A stretch of 64,000 nt of DNA from Anaerolineales bacterium (GTDB lineage: Bacteria > Chloroflexota > Anaerolineae > 4572-78 > J111): contig JABTUK010000001.1 in the NCBI GenBank assembly GCA_015075405.1, positions 558,001 through 622,000 of the forward strand. The letters are read 5' to 3'. Under the pieces are notes generated by a model. It was not told the origin of the DNA. It saw nothing but the letters and a program-made list of their open reading frames with translations, and made no database searches. Each line of letters starts with the position of its first letter. Position 1 is the stretch's first letter. A program made the translations under genes and the position numbers. Below, piece by piece: positions 51,108 through 60,027 of this stretch.

Positions 51108-51284
51108 ACGGTAGCCAGTAGACGGTAGACGGGGAGATTTTTCTGTCCGCTACTGCCTGCTTGTCTGCTATCCACATTGTTTCTCCCTCGCTTTTGTGCT
51201 AAACTATCAACCTAAACCCTGTCTTTGCTGCACCCCTTTGGTCGAAAAAATCCCGCTCCTTTAGCAATATACGGGAGGCTAATG
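51108..51284. repeat. word-reiterated hairpin after the STAND gene
   Basis: TAGACGGTAGCCAGTAGACG then GTAGACGG, turning into CCGCTACTGCCTGCTTGTCT (about 51106-51168). Same words as near 21855. The rest of the gap holds the SD of the next gene. Confidence 0.6.
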
Positions 51285-51725
51285 ATGAAAATAGCCATAG
51301 CCAGCGACGAAAAAACCCATTTAACCGATTTTGTACTGGAGGAGTTAAAAGCGCGGGGGCATGAAGTCATCCCGCTGGGGCCATTGGCCGGGGAAAACCT
51401 GCCCTGGACTCTGGCCTCGGAGAAGCTGGCTGAAACCGTCGCCACTAAACAAGCCGACGAGGGCGTTCTATTTTGTTATACCGGCACCGGCGCTTCAATC
51501 GCGGCTAACAAAGTCCCCGGTATCCGGGCGGCCCTGTGCGGCGACGCCCAGACAGCGCGGGGAGCGCGCTGGTGGAACGACGCCAATGTGCTGGTCATGA
51601 GCCTGCGGGCCACCTCGCCGGAAGTAGCCAGGGAAATCCTGGAGGCCTGGTTCAGCGAGTCGGTGCGGGAAGGCGAGCAGGAGATTATTGCCCAACTGCA
51701 AGAGATTGAGTCCCGCCATCGGTAG
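51285..51725 (+). CDS. RpiB/LacAB-family sugar-phosphate isomerase
   Basis: 146 residues from MKIAIASDE, with GGGAGG 7 nt before; a second ATG 3 nt upstream is possible. RpiB fold: a phosphate-binding CYTGTGASIAANKVPGIRAA loop with the usual Cys-x-Gly-Thr-Gly pattern replaced by CYTGTG, and ARWWNDANVLVMS. It probably isomerises a pentose or hexose phosphate, but several residues differ from canonical RpiB, so the substrate is uncertain. Confidence 0.85.
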   Translation: MKIAIASDEKTHLTDFVLEELKARGHEVIPLGPLAGENLPWTLASEKLAETVATKQADEGVLFCYTGTGASIAANKVPGIRAALCGDAQTARGARWWNDANVLVMSLRATSPEVAREILEAWFSESVREGEQEIIAQLQEIESRHR

Positions 51726-51746
51726 AGGGGCGGGGGTCAGAAATAA

Positions 51747-52691
51747 ATGCGCTCGACTATTTTCCGTCCCCTGGCCCCTGGTCCCCGACCCCCCGGCTAC
51801 TGGCTGCGGTTATTCAGCGTTTTTGGGATTGCGCTGGTTGTGGCGCTGCTGCTCCTGCCAGTGGCGCCGGGTTATTTGATGATGGTTGGTTTGGTTTACC
51901 CTCTTTGTTCCGAATCCGGCCAGACTCCCGCCGATTATGGCTATGATTATGAGGACGTGACCGTGCCGGCGCGGGCGGGCGGCAGTTTTCGAGGGTATTT
52001 TGTGCCGGGTAGCAACGGCGCGGCGGTTATTGTGGTCCCGGCCTTTAATAGCGGACGCGGCAGCCGTCTGCGTGAAGCCACCCTGCTGGCGGCTCACGGT
52101 TACGCCGTCTTCACTTTCGAGTCGCGGCGCTGCGCGGGGATGGGCGGTTTGAGCCTGGGCTATAAAGAGGTGGATGAGGTGGCCGACTCGCTCGATTATC
52201 TGCTGACGCGCCCGGAGATTGACCCGCAGCGAATTGGCGTTTACGGGTTTTCCTCGGCGGGCGCAACGGCGATTATGGCCACGGCGCGGCTGCCGGGATT
52301 GAAGGCGGTGGCAGCCGAAGGCGGCTACGGCGATTTTGCCGAAGAAACGCTTACGCCCGGCCAGAGTCGCAACCTGCTGACCGGCTACTACGAACACGTC
52401 TTCCTCTGGTCGGCCAGACAAACTTACAGCCTGTTGACCGGCCTGGATGTCAACTTGCTCAGTCCCAGGGATGTCATCGCCCAGATTGCGCCCCGCCCGA
52501 TTTTGCTGATTTACGGCAGCCGGGAGGTCAGCCTGCCCGGCGCACAGCGCCAACTAGCGGCGGCGGGCAGTAATGCCGAACTGTGGATAGTCGAAGGGGC
52601 CGGGCATGGCAACTACTTTGAAGTTGCCCCGCAGGAATATGAAGCGCGATTGACCGCATTTTTTGATGAGGCATTAAAAAAAGGGAACTAA
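51747..52691 (+). CDS. membrane-anchored alpha/beta hydrolase
   Basis: 314 residues. One N-terminal membrane helix (about 20-45) is followed by an alpha/beta-hydrolase domain. Nucleophile Ser in VYGFSSAGAT, His in GAGHGNYF near the C-terminus, and a likely acid in LIYGSREV. FTFESRRCAGMGG lies near the oxyanion region. Resembles dienelactone-hydrolase/peptidase S9-like enzymes; substrate unknown. No SD is clear. 21 bp after the isomerase gene. Confidence 0.87.
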   Translation: MRSTIFRPLAPGPRPPGYWLRLFSVFGIALVVALLLLPVAPGYLMMVGLVYPLCSESGQTPADYGYDYEDVTVPARAGGSFRGYFVPGSNGAAVIVVPAFNSGRGSRLREATLLAAHGYAVFTFESRRCAGMGGLSLGYKEVDEVADSLDYLLTRPEIDPQRIGVYGFSSAGATAIMATARLPGLKAVAAEGGYGDFAEETLTPGQSRNLLTGYYEHVFLWSARQTYSLLTGLDVNLLSPRDVIAQIAPRPILLIYGSREVSLPGAQRQLAAAGSNAELWIVEGAGHGNYFEVAPQEYEARLTAFFDEALKKGN

Positions 52692-52719
52692 CCGATTTAC
52701 GATTTTAGATTTACGATTT

Positions 52720-52842
52720 GTAACTACTCAGCCCTCATGTCATTTCGAGGCTGAAAGCCGAGAAATCTTTGAGACCGTTGCCTGCAAACCACGGATTAGA
52801 AGATTTCTCCCTTCGGTCGAAATGACATGCCTGAGCAGTTAC
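52720..52842. repeat. inverted-repeat element, TGTCATTTCGA family, copy 2
   Basis: Ends GTAACTACTCAGCCCTCATG and, inverted, GTAACTGCTCAGGCATGTCA. The inner arms TGTCATTTCGA and GAGAAATCTT/AGATTTCTC pair. Copy 1 is at 3613-3735 and a solo end at 30588. Confidence 0.75.
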
Positions 52843-53030
52843 GGATCAAAATCCTTTAATTCTGGAAATCCTGCTCTAAACGGGGCTACAAAACGCACCC
52901 CAATTAAAGCGATATAATGTCTACCCATTTGCTGAGACTGCGCTCAGCAAAAACAGCCCTGCGGGCATTTGACAAGATTGAAGTATTTTGATTAAGCTCA
53001 CTTCATCAGCGAGATGAAGGAGAGGATACA

Positions 53031-54670
53031 ATGGTTGACCAGTTGAGCGCAGCCTACGCCGATTATTTGCAGGGGAGTTATGATTGCCCTGACCGGATTG
53101 TCCTGACCGCCTACCATCGGCTGGCCTCCTCGGCGGGCGGCTTTCGTTACTGGTGGCGACGGCTGTATGGCAGCGATGAGAACCTGGACAAAACGCATCT
53201 GATCCGATTGTCGGGTCGGTTCCATCGGCGGGTCAAAGCTTACGCGAACAAACACGACATTCCAGTGCTGGAGGCCCATTAGAGGAGCGTAAACATGACT
53301 TGGCTGAACAATACAAACCAGACGACCCAGCTTTTTGTCGGGCTGTTTCTGATCATCATCAGTCGGGCATCGGAGCAGTCTGGGATGTCAAACGTAGCCC
53401 AGAGGGTCGAGTTCACAGTTTGAGCAAGCATTATCGGATGATCAACCACATTTTCTTTCACATCATCGTTGACCCGGAATGGGGCGTCACCCTCCGTATT
53501 AGCAGCCATCCGCCGTTCGCGGCCATGGTTATTCTCAATGGGCACGAATATTTGGCTCGTCAGGCCCATCAGGCCGGGCGAGTGTTAGAACTGACCAGTA
53601 ACTGTTTTAGCGGTATAATGAACCCCGCAGACTTGACCTGGCTTGCAGAGACCTCGTGGGAGCTACCCACCAAAGGGCAACTGGGTCAGGTCTGCCACCG
53701 CTGGCTCAACAGTTGTCTCCATTTTGCCCTGCCCGAAAGCGAACGACTGCGGAGTGGTTTCAGAATACCGTTGTTCGTTGTTTCAGGTGGAGTACTCGCG
53801 CAACCTGCTGTTTCGGCGTCCGGCTCAAATGGAGCAGGTGTTCGAAGCCCTGATTGATCGGACCCGCGCTCGACTGGACCTTAGGCAGATCATGACCATC
53901 TTTGGCCGCAAGCGCCGGCCTCACTACTCAAAGGCAGTCCTAAGGGCCGCCGGCTCAAACTAGAACGAAACCTCGAGCGACCTGAGTACGACTTGACCAT
54001 TTCAGCTCCATTTTGTCCTTGACCCTCAAGTTGTACACCAAAGGCGAGGGCTGTTCTCCGGGCTGAAGTGATGCTGCATAACGCCCGCGCCTGGTCTGGC
54101 CCCCGCCGCCTGGATCAATTCCCTGAACTGATCGTCCAGTTCCAGCAAATCCTGGGCGGCTTTCTCAACCAACTCTATGCCCTGGATCAAGCGCTTTGTG
54201 GCCGATGACACCCTGGATACCTTAGGCCAGCGGGGTCAGGTCGGTTCAACCCCACCGCGGGTCTGGACCTCAACCAGCCTCGGCTGCGGGCCGTACTCAA
54301 GCCGTGCTTGCTTTAGCCATAACGCCGGGCTTCAGCGTCTCCCAATTAGCCCAGCAGGTCCGGTCCTGTTAGGCTGGCCCGAAAGTCAGTATCAGCCTCG
54401 CCACGCGGCTTACGATCTCAAAAACTGCGCGGCAAAACTGGGTCCACAAAATTGGTTCAGCCCGCCGCTATCAAGTCGAAACCAGCGGCTCTTAAAATCA
54501 TGGCTGCCTTACTGACTTTACGCGAGAAGGTCATTAAACCCGTTTTAGCCAGCGTGACCAAGCCCAAAAGCGAACCCAATCCCCACCCTCAGACTGACCT
54601 TGATCTGCAATATGGTAAAGTGCAAACCGAGATGCGGGCTTTACTCCTCATCCTCGGTGTCGCTGTTTAA
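53031..54670 (+). pseudogene. decayed gene of an unnamed conserved protein family
   Basis: Consecutive frames carry parts of one protein of about 500 residues: 53031-53282 (LIRLSGRFHRRVKAYANK), 53283-53760 (HIIVDPEWGVTLRISSHPPF … VILNGHEYLARQA, CHRWLNSCLHFALPE), then VEYSRNLLFRRPAQMEQVFE, ERPEYDLTI, LTLKLYTKGEG, AEVMLHNARAW and finally LTLREKVIKPVLASV. At least four frameshifts or stops. I recall intact proteins with this order of phrases in several environmental phyla but know no function. The ATG at 53031 has an SD (GGAGAGG). Confidence 0.75.
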
Positions 54671-54781
54671 ATAACCTTTTTATCGACAATCTTTTGTCGA
54701 TGTCAGTACTACAAGTGACTATAGTAAATTGACTCAAGATTCCCTCAGTTCCTTATAAATTCCCTCAAAAAAGGAAAGATC

Positions 54782-55579
54782 ATGTCTAACAATTCACCCA
54801 TTCCTCCTAATCGAATTAAACAAGCTTTGCGCGAAGGCAAATCTGTGGTCGGCACAATGATTGCCGAGATACGCCAGCCGGCGGTGGTACAGTTGTTGGC
54901 CAATGCCGGCTTTGATTTTGTCATCATTGACAATGAGCACGGGGCTTTCAATCTCGAAACCATTGCCGACCTGGCCCGGATGGCCGTTTATGTCGGCGTG
55001 ACGCCCTTTGTGCGCATCCCCGATTTGACCTACCCCTATATTGCCCAATCGCTCGATGCCGGGGCGCAGGGAATTATGGCCCCGCGTATCTCCACCGCTC
55101 AGCAGGCCCGCGAGGTGGCGCAGATGATGAAATATCCGCCTATGGGAGTGCGCGGCAGCGCCTTGAGCCGGGGTTATACCCAATTCAAAGGCGGTTCGGT
55201 TGTCGAGGCCATGGCCACTGCCAACGAAGAAACGATGCTGATCATCCAGGTTGAAACACGGGGAGCAATTGAGAACATTGAAGAGATTGTCGCCATCCCC
55301 GGCGTGGACATAACCCTGGTCGGCCCCAACGATCTCTCCATCGCTCTGGGTGTGCCGGGCCAGCAAAATCATCCCGACATGCAGAGGGCCATCCAAAAAG
55401 TCATAGACGCCTGTCAAGGGTATAACGTCTACCCGGCTATCCACATCAACGACTTGAATCTGGCGGTTCACTGGGCCAGGCAGGGTATGCGCCTGATCAG
55501 CTCCAACGCCGAGATTGGGCTGCTGGTCAATGGGGGGTTGCAGGTAACAAAGGCGATTGGGGAGGCGTTTGGCAGATAA
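54782..55579 (+). CDS. HpcH/HpaI-family aldolase
   Basis: 265 residues. Class II pyruvate aldolase fold: IIDNEHGAFNLETI near residue 50, GAQGIMAPRI, GVRGSALSRGY, IIQVETRGAIENIEEI with metal-binding Glu, and VGPNDLSIALGV. It cleaves 2-keto-3-deoxy or 4-hydroxy-2-oxo acids to pyruvate and an aldehyde; related to 2-keto-3-deoxy-rhamnonate aldolase. AAAGGAAAG lies before the ATG. It stands alone between a pseudogene and an orphan antitoxin. Confidence 0.92.
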   Translation: MSNNSPIPPNRIKQALREGKSVVGTMIAEIRQPAVVQLLANAGFDFVIIDNEHGAFNLETIADLARMAVYVGVTPFVRIPDLTYPYIAQSLDAGAQGIMAPRISTAQQAREVAQMMKYPPMGVRGSALSRGYTQFKGGSVVEAMATANEETMLIIQVETRGAIENIEEIVAIPGVDITLVGPNDLSIALGVPGQQNHPDMQRAIQKVIDACQGYNVYPAIHINDLNLAVHWARQGMRLISSNAEIGLLVNGGLQVTKAIGEAFGR

Positions 55580-55636
55580 TCAGCTCGATTTTTAATCGTC
55601 CAGAGATGAATAATCCGTTGTCAAGGGGATAAAATT

Positions 55637-55879
55637 ATGAGCACAACAAAAGTTGCCATTACCATTGACCAAACTTTGCTGGCCGAGATTGATCGTCTGG
55701 TTGAACAAAGAGTCTTCCCAAACCGCAGTAAGGCAGTGCAAGAGGCCGTGCAAGATAAATTGGCCCGTATCCGGCGCAGTCGTCTAGCCGGGGAATGTGC
55801 TAAACTTGACCCGCAGGCTGAACAAACGCTGGCCGAAGAAGGAATGGATCAGGAGTTGGCAGGTTGGCCCGAATATTAA
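55637..55879 (+). CDS. ribbon-helix-helix antitoxin-like protein, orphan
   Basis: 80 residues. N-terminal RHH fold ([19 protein letters not shown] … [12 protein letters not shown]) and an acidic C-terminal tail ([18 protein letters not shown], ending GWPEY) typical of antitoxins of MazF/PemK toxins. No toxin gene follows; the next 340 bp are repeats. Either a regulator or a leftover antitoxin. Confidence 0.85.
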   Translation: MSTTKVAITIDQTLLAEIDRLVEQRVFPNRSKAVQEAVQDKLARIRRSRLAGECAKLDPQAEQTLAEEGMDQELAGWPEY

Positions 55880-55956
55880 GAGGCGATGGGTTAAATGAAA
55901 TTGTTGGCGATTGAATAGTGCCTTAGTAGTTGAGTCCTTGCCCGTTGAGCAAGAAC

Positions 55957-56027
55957 TTTGCCACGAATTGCACGAATTAACACCAAATTTTTTTTGTGAA
56001 AACTCGTGTAATTCGTGGCGAAAAATC
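55957..56027. repeat. CACGAATT-word hairpin
   Basis: GCCACGAATTGCACGAATTA … loop … CTCGTGTAATTCGTGGC. It is followed by a second, unrelated hairpin at 56100. Confidence 0.7.
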
Positions 56028-56099
56028 CTGTTTGGCCGAAGGTGGCTCGTCCAGGCTAGAGACTTAGCGATTGAATCTTTGCCCATTGAGCGAGAAAAT

Positions 56100-56172
56100 C
56101 TCACGCAAAGTCGCCAAGAACGCCAAGAAAAATTTATTAAAAACCTTTGCGTCTTTGCACCTTTGCGAGAGA
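56100..56172. repeat. CGCAAAG-word hairpin
   Basis: CTCACGCAAAGTCGCCAAGA ACGCCAAG … loop … CTTTGCGTCTTTGCACCTTT GCGAGAG. With the previous hairpin it fills the gap after the orphan antitoxin. Confidence 0.7.
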
Positions 56173-56222
56173 ACCCTTTTTGGTTCCGGCTTGTCCGGGT
56201 TAGGTATAACAGCGGGAGATTT

Positions 56223-57200
56223 ATGCCAAAACTTTCCAATCCCAATTTCACCCTCTTTTTCGGCAGCGCGATTGCCTTGTTGTACGGCTTGTGGGCGCGG
56301 GTCACCTTCCAATCGCCCTGGAAAGATGTCTGGGATTTCGCCCTGGGGACCATTACCCTGGGCTTCTGTTTTGGCGTGCCCCTGGCCATCGGCGCGTTGA
56401 CCGTATTTTTTGCCCCCAAGCCATATCGGGGGTCGTGGTTGTACGCTCTGTTTATGCCCTGGGTTCCATGTCTGCTGCTGGGCGGCGCGGTTTTGCTGTT
56501 TGGCCTGGAGTTTATTATCTGTGTGGTCATGGCCCTGCCCATCTTTTTTACCCTGGCCAGTTTTGGCGGGCTGACGATGCTGGCCATCCTCAAAAGTATT
56601 GCAAACAAAGCCGCCCAAAATACCATGCTCGGCCTGATCTTGGTGCTGCCCTACCTGATCGTTCCGGCGGAGAAGCAGCTTCCCCCGCCGGACTCTATCC
56701 GCACTGTCGAGACGCAAATCGAAATCCAGGCCGACCCGGCGACGGTTTGGCGCAACGTAGTGACCGTGCCGGAAATCAGCGAGGCCGAGCAAAGTTCCAG
56801 CCTGTTCCACCTGCTGGGTCTGCCCCGGCCCATCGAAGCTACCCTCTCGCACGAAGGCATCGGCGGCATCCGCAGCGCCCGTTTTGAAGAGGGGCTGGCC
56901 TTTGTCGAAACCATCAACCAATGGGAAGACCAGCGAGCGATTCGCTTCCAGATCAAAGTGACGCCCTCCACCTCGGTCAAACCGCCGCTGACCCAAATCG
57001 GGGGCAAATATTTGGATGTGTTTGAGGGCGGCTTTCGCATCGAACCGATGGATAATGACCGGGTTATCCTCCATCTGAGCAGCCAGCATCGCCTGTCAAC
57101 CACTTTCAATTTTTATGGCGGCCTGTGGACCGATTGGGTCATGCGCGATTTGCAGAATTACATTTTGGGGGTCATTAGAGCACGTTGCGAGGCCAAGTGA
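56223..57200 (+). CDS. membrane protein with SRPBCC (polyketide cyclase-like) domain
   Basis: 325 residues from MPKLSNPNFT, with GGGAGA before the ATG; upstream reading would pass through repeat hairpins. Five hydrophobic helices in the first 150 residues, then a soluble START/SRPBCC-type domain (about 165-320: IEIQADPATVWRNVVTVPEI, YLDVFEGGFRIEPM, WVMRDLQNYI). It may bind a lipid or hydrophobic ligand at the membrane. The stop codon lies in a dispersed 60-bp repeat. Confidence 0.8.
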   Translation: MPKLSNPNFTLFFGSAIALLYGLWARVTFQSPWKDVWDFALGTITLGFCFGVPLAIGALTVFFAPKPYRGSWLYALFMPWVPCLLLGGAVLLFGLEFIICVVMALPIFFTLASFGGLTMLAILKSIANKAAQNTMLGLILVLPYLIVPAEKQLPPPDSIRTVETQIEIQADPATVWRNVVTVPEISEAEQSSSLFHLLGLPRPIEATLSHEGIGGIRSARFEEGLAFVETINQWEDQRAIRFQIKVTPSTSVKPPLTQIGGKYLDVFEGGFRIEPMDNDRVILHLSSQHRLSTTFNFYGGLWTDWVMRDLQNYILGVIRARCEAK

Positions 57201-57252
57201 TTGTCCAAAAATAAGTTCCCGCAAGTTCCTATGAGTTCCCAGGGAACTAAGG
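57194..57252 (+). repeat. 60-bp dispersed repeat, copy 2
   Basis: GCCAAGTGATTGTCCAAAAA, TAAGTTCCCGCAAGTTCC, GAGTTCCCAGGGAACTAAG. It begins inside the gene ending at 57200 and carries its stop. Copy 1 is at 36809-36868. Confidence 0.75.
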
Positions 57253-57370
57253 GAACTTGTAGGAACTCAAAACGGGAAATTAATTTAGACGCTTTCCAAG
57301 TAGCCTGGGGCGTCGGCTGAGCGTTGACCAATCAGCAAGCGGGCGTCAAGTGGAAAAGAGAGCTTGGGGC

Positions 57371-57477
57371 TATACTGACAATCGTTGTGAGGCTGGGCCG
57401 GCTGTAAAAATCAGGGGCCAAGCAAGCAAATCTTCTCCTCCTTTTGAGCGCCGGGCGATGCTGCCCGGCATTTTTTT
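57371..57477 (+). ncRNA. candidate small RNA
   Basis: TATACT at 57371-57376 is followed by about 75 nt without a credible ORF, an unpaired TCTTCTCCTCCTTTT that could pair with Shine-Dalgarno sequences, and a strong terminator. No good -35 box is seen, so the promoter is weakly supported. Confidence 0.35.
57450..57477 (+). terminator. rho-independent terminator
   Basis: GCCGGGC GATGCT GCCCGGC followed by A and seven T residues. It is the 3' end of the candidate small RNA. Confidence 0.85.
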
Positions 57478-57481
57478 GTTT

Positions 57482-57547
57482 GGACCGGGGACGGAAGACC
57501 GGAGACCGGGGTTTTTAGACCCGGTCTCCCGTCTCCGGTCCCCGGTC
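57482..57547. repeat. GGAGACCGG-word hairpin
   Basis: GGACCGGGGACGGAAGACCG GAGACCGGG, loop TTTTTAGA, then CCCGGTCTCCCGTCTCCGGT CCCCGG. It lies just after the arfB stop on the minus strand. Confidence 0.75.
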
Positions 57548-57551
57548 ATTT

Positions 57552-57977
57552 TTAATCTTCATCACTGGTACCGGCCCGTCGCGCCCCTTTGATTTCACTG
57601 CGGCGGCGCTTGCTTTTCAGGCGGCGTTCCTGCGAGGCTACAGTCGGTTTGGTTGGGCGGCGGGGTTTGGGCGGTTCCGCCGCTCGCCGGAGCAGAGCTA
57701 CCAGCCGGTCGAGGGCATCCTGCCGGTTTTGCTCCTGGGTGCGAAAGCGCCGCGCCTCGATGACCAGAACGCCTTCGCCGGTCAGCCGCTTGCCGGCCAA
57801 CCGAACCAGCCGCTGGCGCACCGCCTCCGGCAGCGAGGGCGAGCCGGCCACGTCGAAGCGAAGCTGGACCGCCGTTGCCACCTTGTTGACATTTTGACCC
57901 CCCGGCCCGGCGGCGCGGACAAATTCATATTGAATTTCGCTCTCGTCGAGCAGGAGGTCATGCATGATGGGAATCAT
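57552..57977 (-). CDS. arfB: alternative ribosome-rescue factor ArfB (YaeJ/ICT1 family)
   Basis: 141 residues. Peptidyl-tRNA hydrolase motif AAGPGGQNVNKVATAV near residue 23, and a basic C-terminal tail (ASQERRLKSKRRRSEIKG) that enters the empty mRNA channel of stalled ribosomes. The tail plus absence of release-factor anticodon domains distinguishes it from RF1/RF2. A second ATG 12 nt in (MHDLLLDESE) is an alternative start. It follows the MFS gene by 30 bp on the same strand. Confidence 0.93.
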   Translation of the reverse strand: MIPIMHDLLLDESEIQYEFVRAAGPGGQNVNKVATAVQLRFDVAGSPSLPEAVRQRLVRLAGKRLTGEGVLVIEARRFRTQEQNRQDALDRLVALLRRAAEPPKPRRPTKPTVASQERRLKSKRRRSEIKGARRAGTSDED

Positions 57978-58007
57978 AGGCCATTTTCCGGGTGAGGGGA
58001 AGCGGTG

Positions 58008-59345
58008 TTATTTGGAGAGGCCATGCGTCGGCTGCATCATTTCTGCCGGTTTGGTCACGCTCAACGGGCGGCAGTAGGTTTCGCGGGTAAAGAGAATGAA
58101 CAGGAACGACAGCCCGGCCCAGACCAGCATCAGCGAAAAGCCGGCCTGGTACGCTTCGAGGCTGTAACGCCTGACGCCGTCCACCATGTCCCCCTGCCAG
58201 CGCTGGTCGAGCATCCAACTGACCGCCGGCTGCAAAACCATTGGCCCCATCATGACGCTCATGTTGAGCACCCCGGCGGAGGTTCCCGATAGGTAAGCCG
58301 GGACCGACTCGCGCAAAAAGGCAAAGCCAACCACCATACAGCCGGAGGCGAACCCGGCCACAGCCAGCAAAACTACCAGCAGCCAGATTGGCAGGTGAGG
58401 AACCAAAATAATCAGCGCCCAACAGAAGGCCATGACCGCGCAGCCGCCCACGTAAAGCGGTTTGCGCCGGCCAATTCGATCCGACAGCGCCCCAAAAATC
58501 GGCCCGCCGACAGCCCAGGCGACCAGCAGGGTGGTATTGACGGCTGCGGCCTGTGTAGCCGGCAGGCCATAATGGCTGGTGAGAAACGAGACGCCCCACA
58601 GCCCGGAGAAGGTCAGCACCGCGCCGACAACCCCGCCCGGTATCAGGCACAGCAACCAGGCGTTACGATAGCGAAAGATTTCGGCCAGGCCGGCCAAAAA
58701 ACCAGGGCGGGGGCCGCTATCCGAGCCGGCAGGTGTCTGGGCATAACTGGCAAAGCCTTTTTCCTGGGGGTCATCCCGCACCAGCCACCAGATGGCCGCG
58801 CCTGTGATCAGCGGCAGGATAGCCGAAGCCAGCATGACCGGCCGCCAGCCGAATTGGGCCACCAGCAGTTGCAGCGGCACGCCCGCCAGCACCGCCCCGA
58901 CAATGCCGACAAACAGGGCCAACCCGGCGGCCAGGGCATATTGGCGGGGAGCCATCCAGTGGGCGGCCAGCTTGAGCATGCCGACAAAGGCCACCGCCAC
59001 CGAGCCGCCGATCAACAACCGCCCCAGGTTAGCCCAGAACAAGCCCGGCGCGAGCGCAAACAGCAGCGTCCCCAGCCCGCAGACCAGCGCCCCCACGGTC
59101 AGCAGGCGGCGCGGCCCCCAGGTATCGGCCAGGATGCCCGTAGGCACTTGCATCGCCACATAGCTGTAAAAATAAAAGGCGGACAGGTTGCCCAGTACGG
59201 CAGCGCTGATTTGAAAGTCGGTCATCAGTTCGGCAGTCATCACCGCCGGAGCGACTCGTTGGTAAAAGCCAATCAGGTAAAGCACTGCGCCCAGTCCCCA
59301 GATGGTCCAGGCCAGCCGGGCGGGGGGTGGAGTGAGGTTGGTCAT
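58008..59345 (-). CDS. MFS transporter
   Basis: 445 residues, 12 predicted membrane helices in the usual 6+6 layout. Loop motifs WGPRRLLTVGAL after helix 2 and SDRIGRRKPLYVGG after helix 8 mark the superfamily. Closest in feel to the ACS/glycerol-phosphate group (PTGILADTWGPRR, VPAYLSGTSAGVLNM). AAGGTAAG precedes the ATG. Substrate unknown. Probably co-transcribed with arfB. Confidence 0.92.
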   Translation of the reverse strand: MTNLTPPPARLAWTIWGLGAVLYLIGFYQRVAPAVMTAELMTDFQISAAVLGNLSAFYFYSYVAMQVPTGILADTWGPRRLLTVGALVCGLGTLLFALAPGLFWANLGRLLIGGSVAVAFVGMLKLAAHWMAPRQYALAAGLALFVGIVGAVLAGVPLQLLVAQFGWRPVMLASAILPLITGAAIWWLVRDDPQEKGFASYAQTPAGSDSGPRPGFLAGLAEIFRYRNAWLLCLIPGGVVGAVLTFSGLWGVSFLTSHYGLPATQAAAVNTTLLVAWAVGGPIFGALSDRIGRRKPLYVGGCAVMAFCWALIILVPHLPIWLLVVLLAVAGFASGCMVVGFAFLRESVPAYLSGTSAGVLNMSVMMGPMVLQPAVSWMLDQRWQGDMVDGVRRYSLEAYQAGFSLMLVWAGLSFLFILFTRETYCRPLSVTKPAEMMQPTHGLSK

Positions 59346-59419
59346 AAACTTACCTTTATAATGTGAGAACGTTCGGAAACAGTTGCGCTTTGCTGAATCG
59401 CCCCGGCATGAATGTCAGG

Positions 59420-59990
59420 GCTAGGAAACAGCGCCGGGTGAACCCGACTTAAAGCCCGATTCATCGGGCGCTGTGGAATAGTCCGGCGACTTCATCGCCG
59501 GACGAGCGCCGCTGGCAAGGTTTGCCTCCGGGGTTTCCGAATGATCTTTAGTTTTTTTCCTACCTATTTCGCCCCGGCATGAATGCCCCGGCTAGACCTA
59601 CGGCAGCGTCGGGTGAGCCCGACTGGTGCGAATAAGGATACAACAACTTTCACGGTTTCTCTCCAGGCGGGAGCCAGAGGCTGTTTTCAATCCTAGCTCG
59701 GTCTGAAACGTTGGCGAGTGGCTTTGTTGGCTATTGCCTGGCCGTAATTGTCCCGCAGCCAAGCCCCGGCTGCGCCGATGATGGTTTCGAGAGTCATGTG
59801 ATACTCCTTTTAGCTGCGAAAATCGCCCGGAGATGAATCTCCGGGCTAGGGAACAGCGCCGGATAAATCCGGCTTGAGTAAATTAGCTCCATTTATGGAG
59901 CGCAGTTTACCAGCCCGGCGAATTCATCGCCGGGCGGACCTCAGACTATAGACGGGTCGGATTAATCCGGTTTGACTCTTCAGCCCCATT
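59420..59990. repeat. REP palindrome array, left of the RAYT gene
   Basis: Palindromes with different stems include GTCCGGCGA/TCGCCGGAC (59481-59503), GCCCGGAGATGAATCTCC (59825-59846), GCCGGATAAATCCGGC (59858-59873), GCTCCATTTATGGAGC (59886-59901) and GCCCGGCGAATTCATCGC (59913-59935). The centre is regularly ATGAAT, ATAAAT, ATTTAT or ATTCAT. No gene is seen in 59346-60027. Confidence 0.85.
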
Positions 59991-60027
59991 TATTGAGGCA
60001 CAATATCCTGACTCAGAAAACTTATCA

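Noticed and set aside
51285..51725. Firm rpiB assignment
   Set aside because: The fold is RpiB/LacAB-like, but active-site residues differ enough that I leave the symbol empty.
56064..57089. 341-codon minus-strand frame opposite the SRPBCC membrane protein
   Set aside because: Gln/His-rich composition with no fold. The plus strand has membrane helices, an SD and a recognisable domain.
58395..59366. 323-codon plus-strand frame opposite the MFS gene
   Set aside because: Low-complexity Gln/Arg/Pro sequence; a shadow of the transporter.
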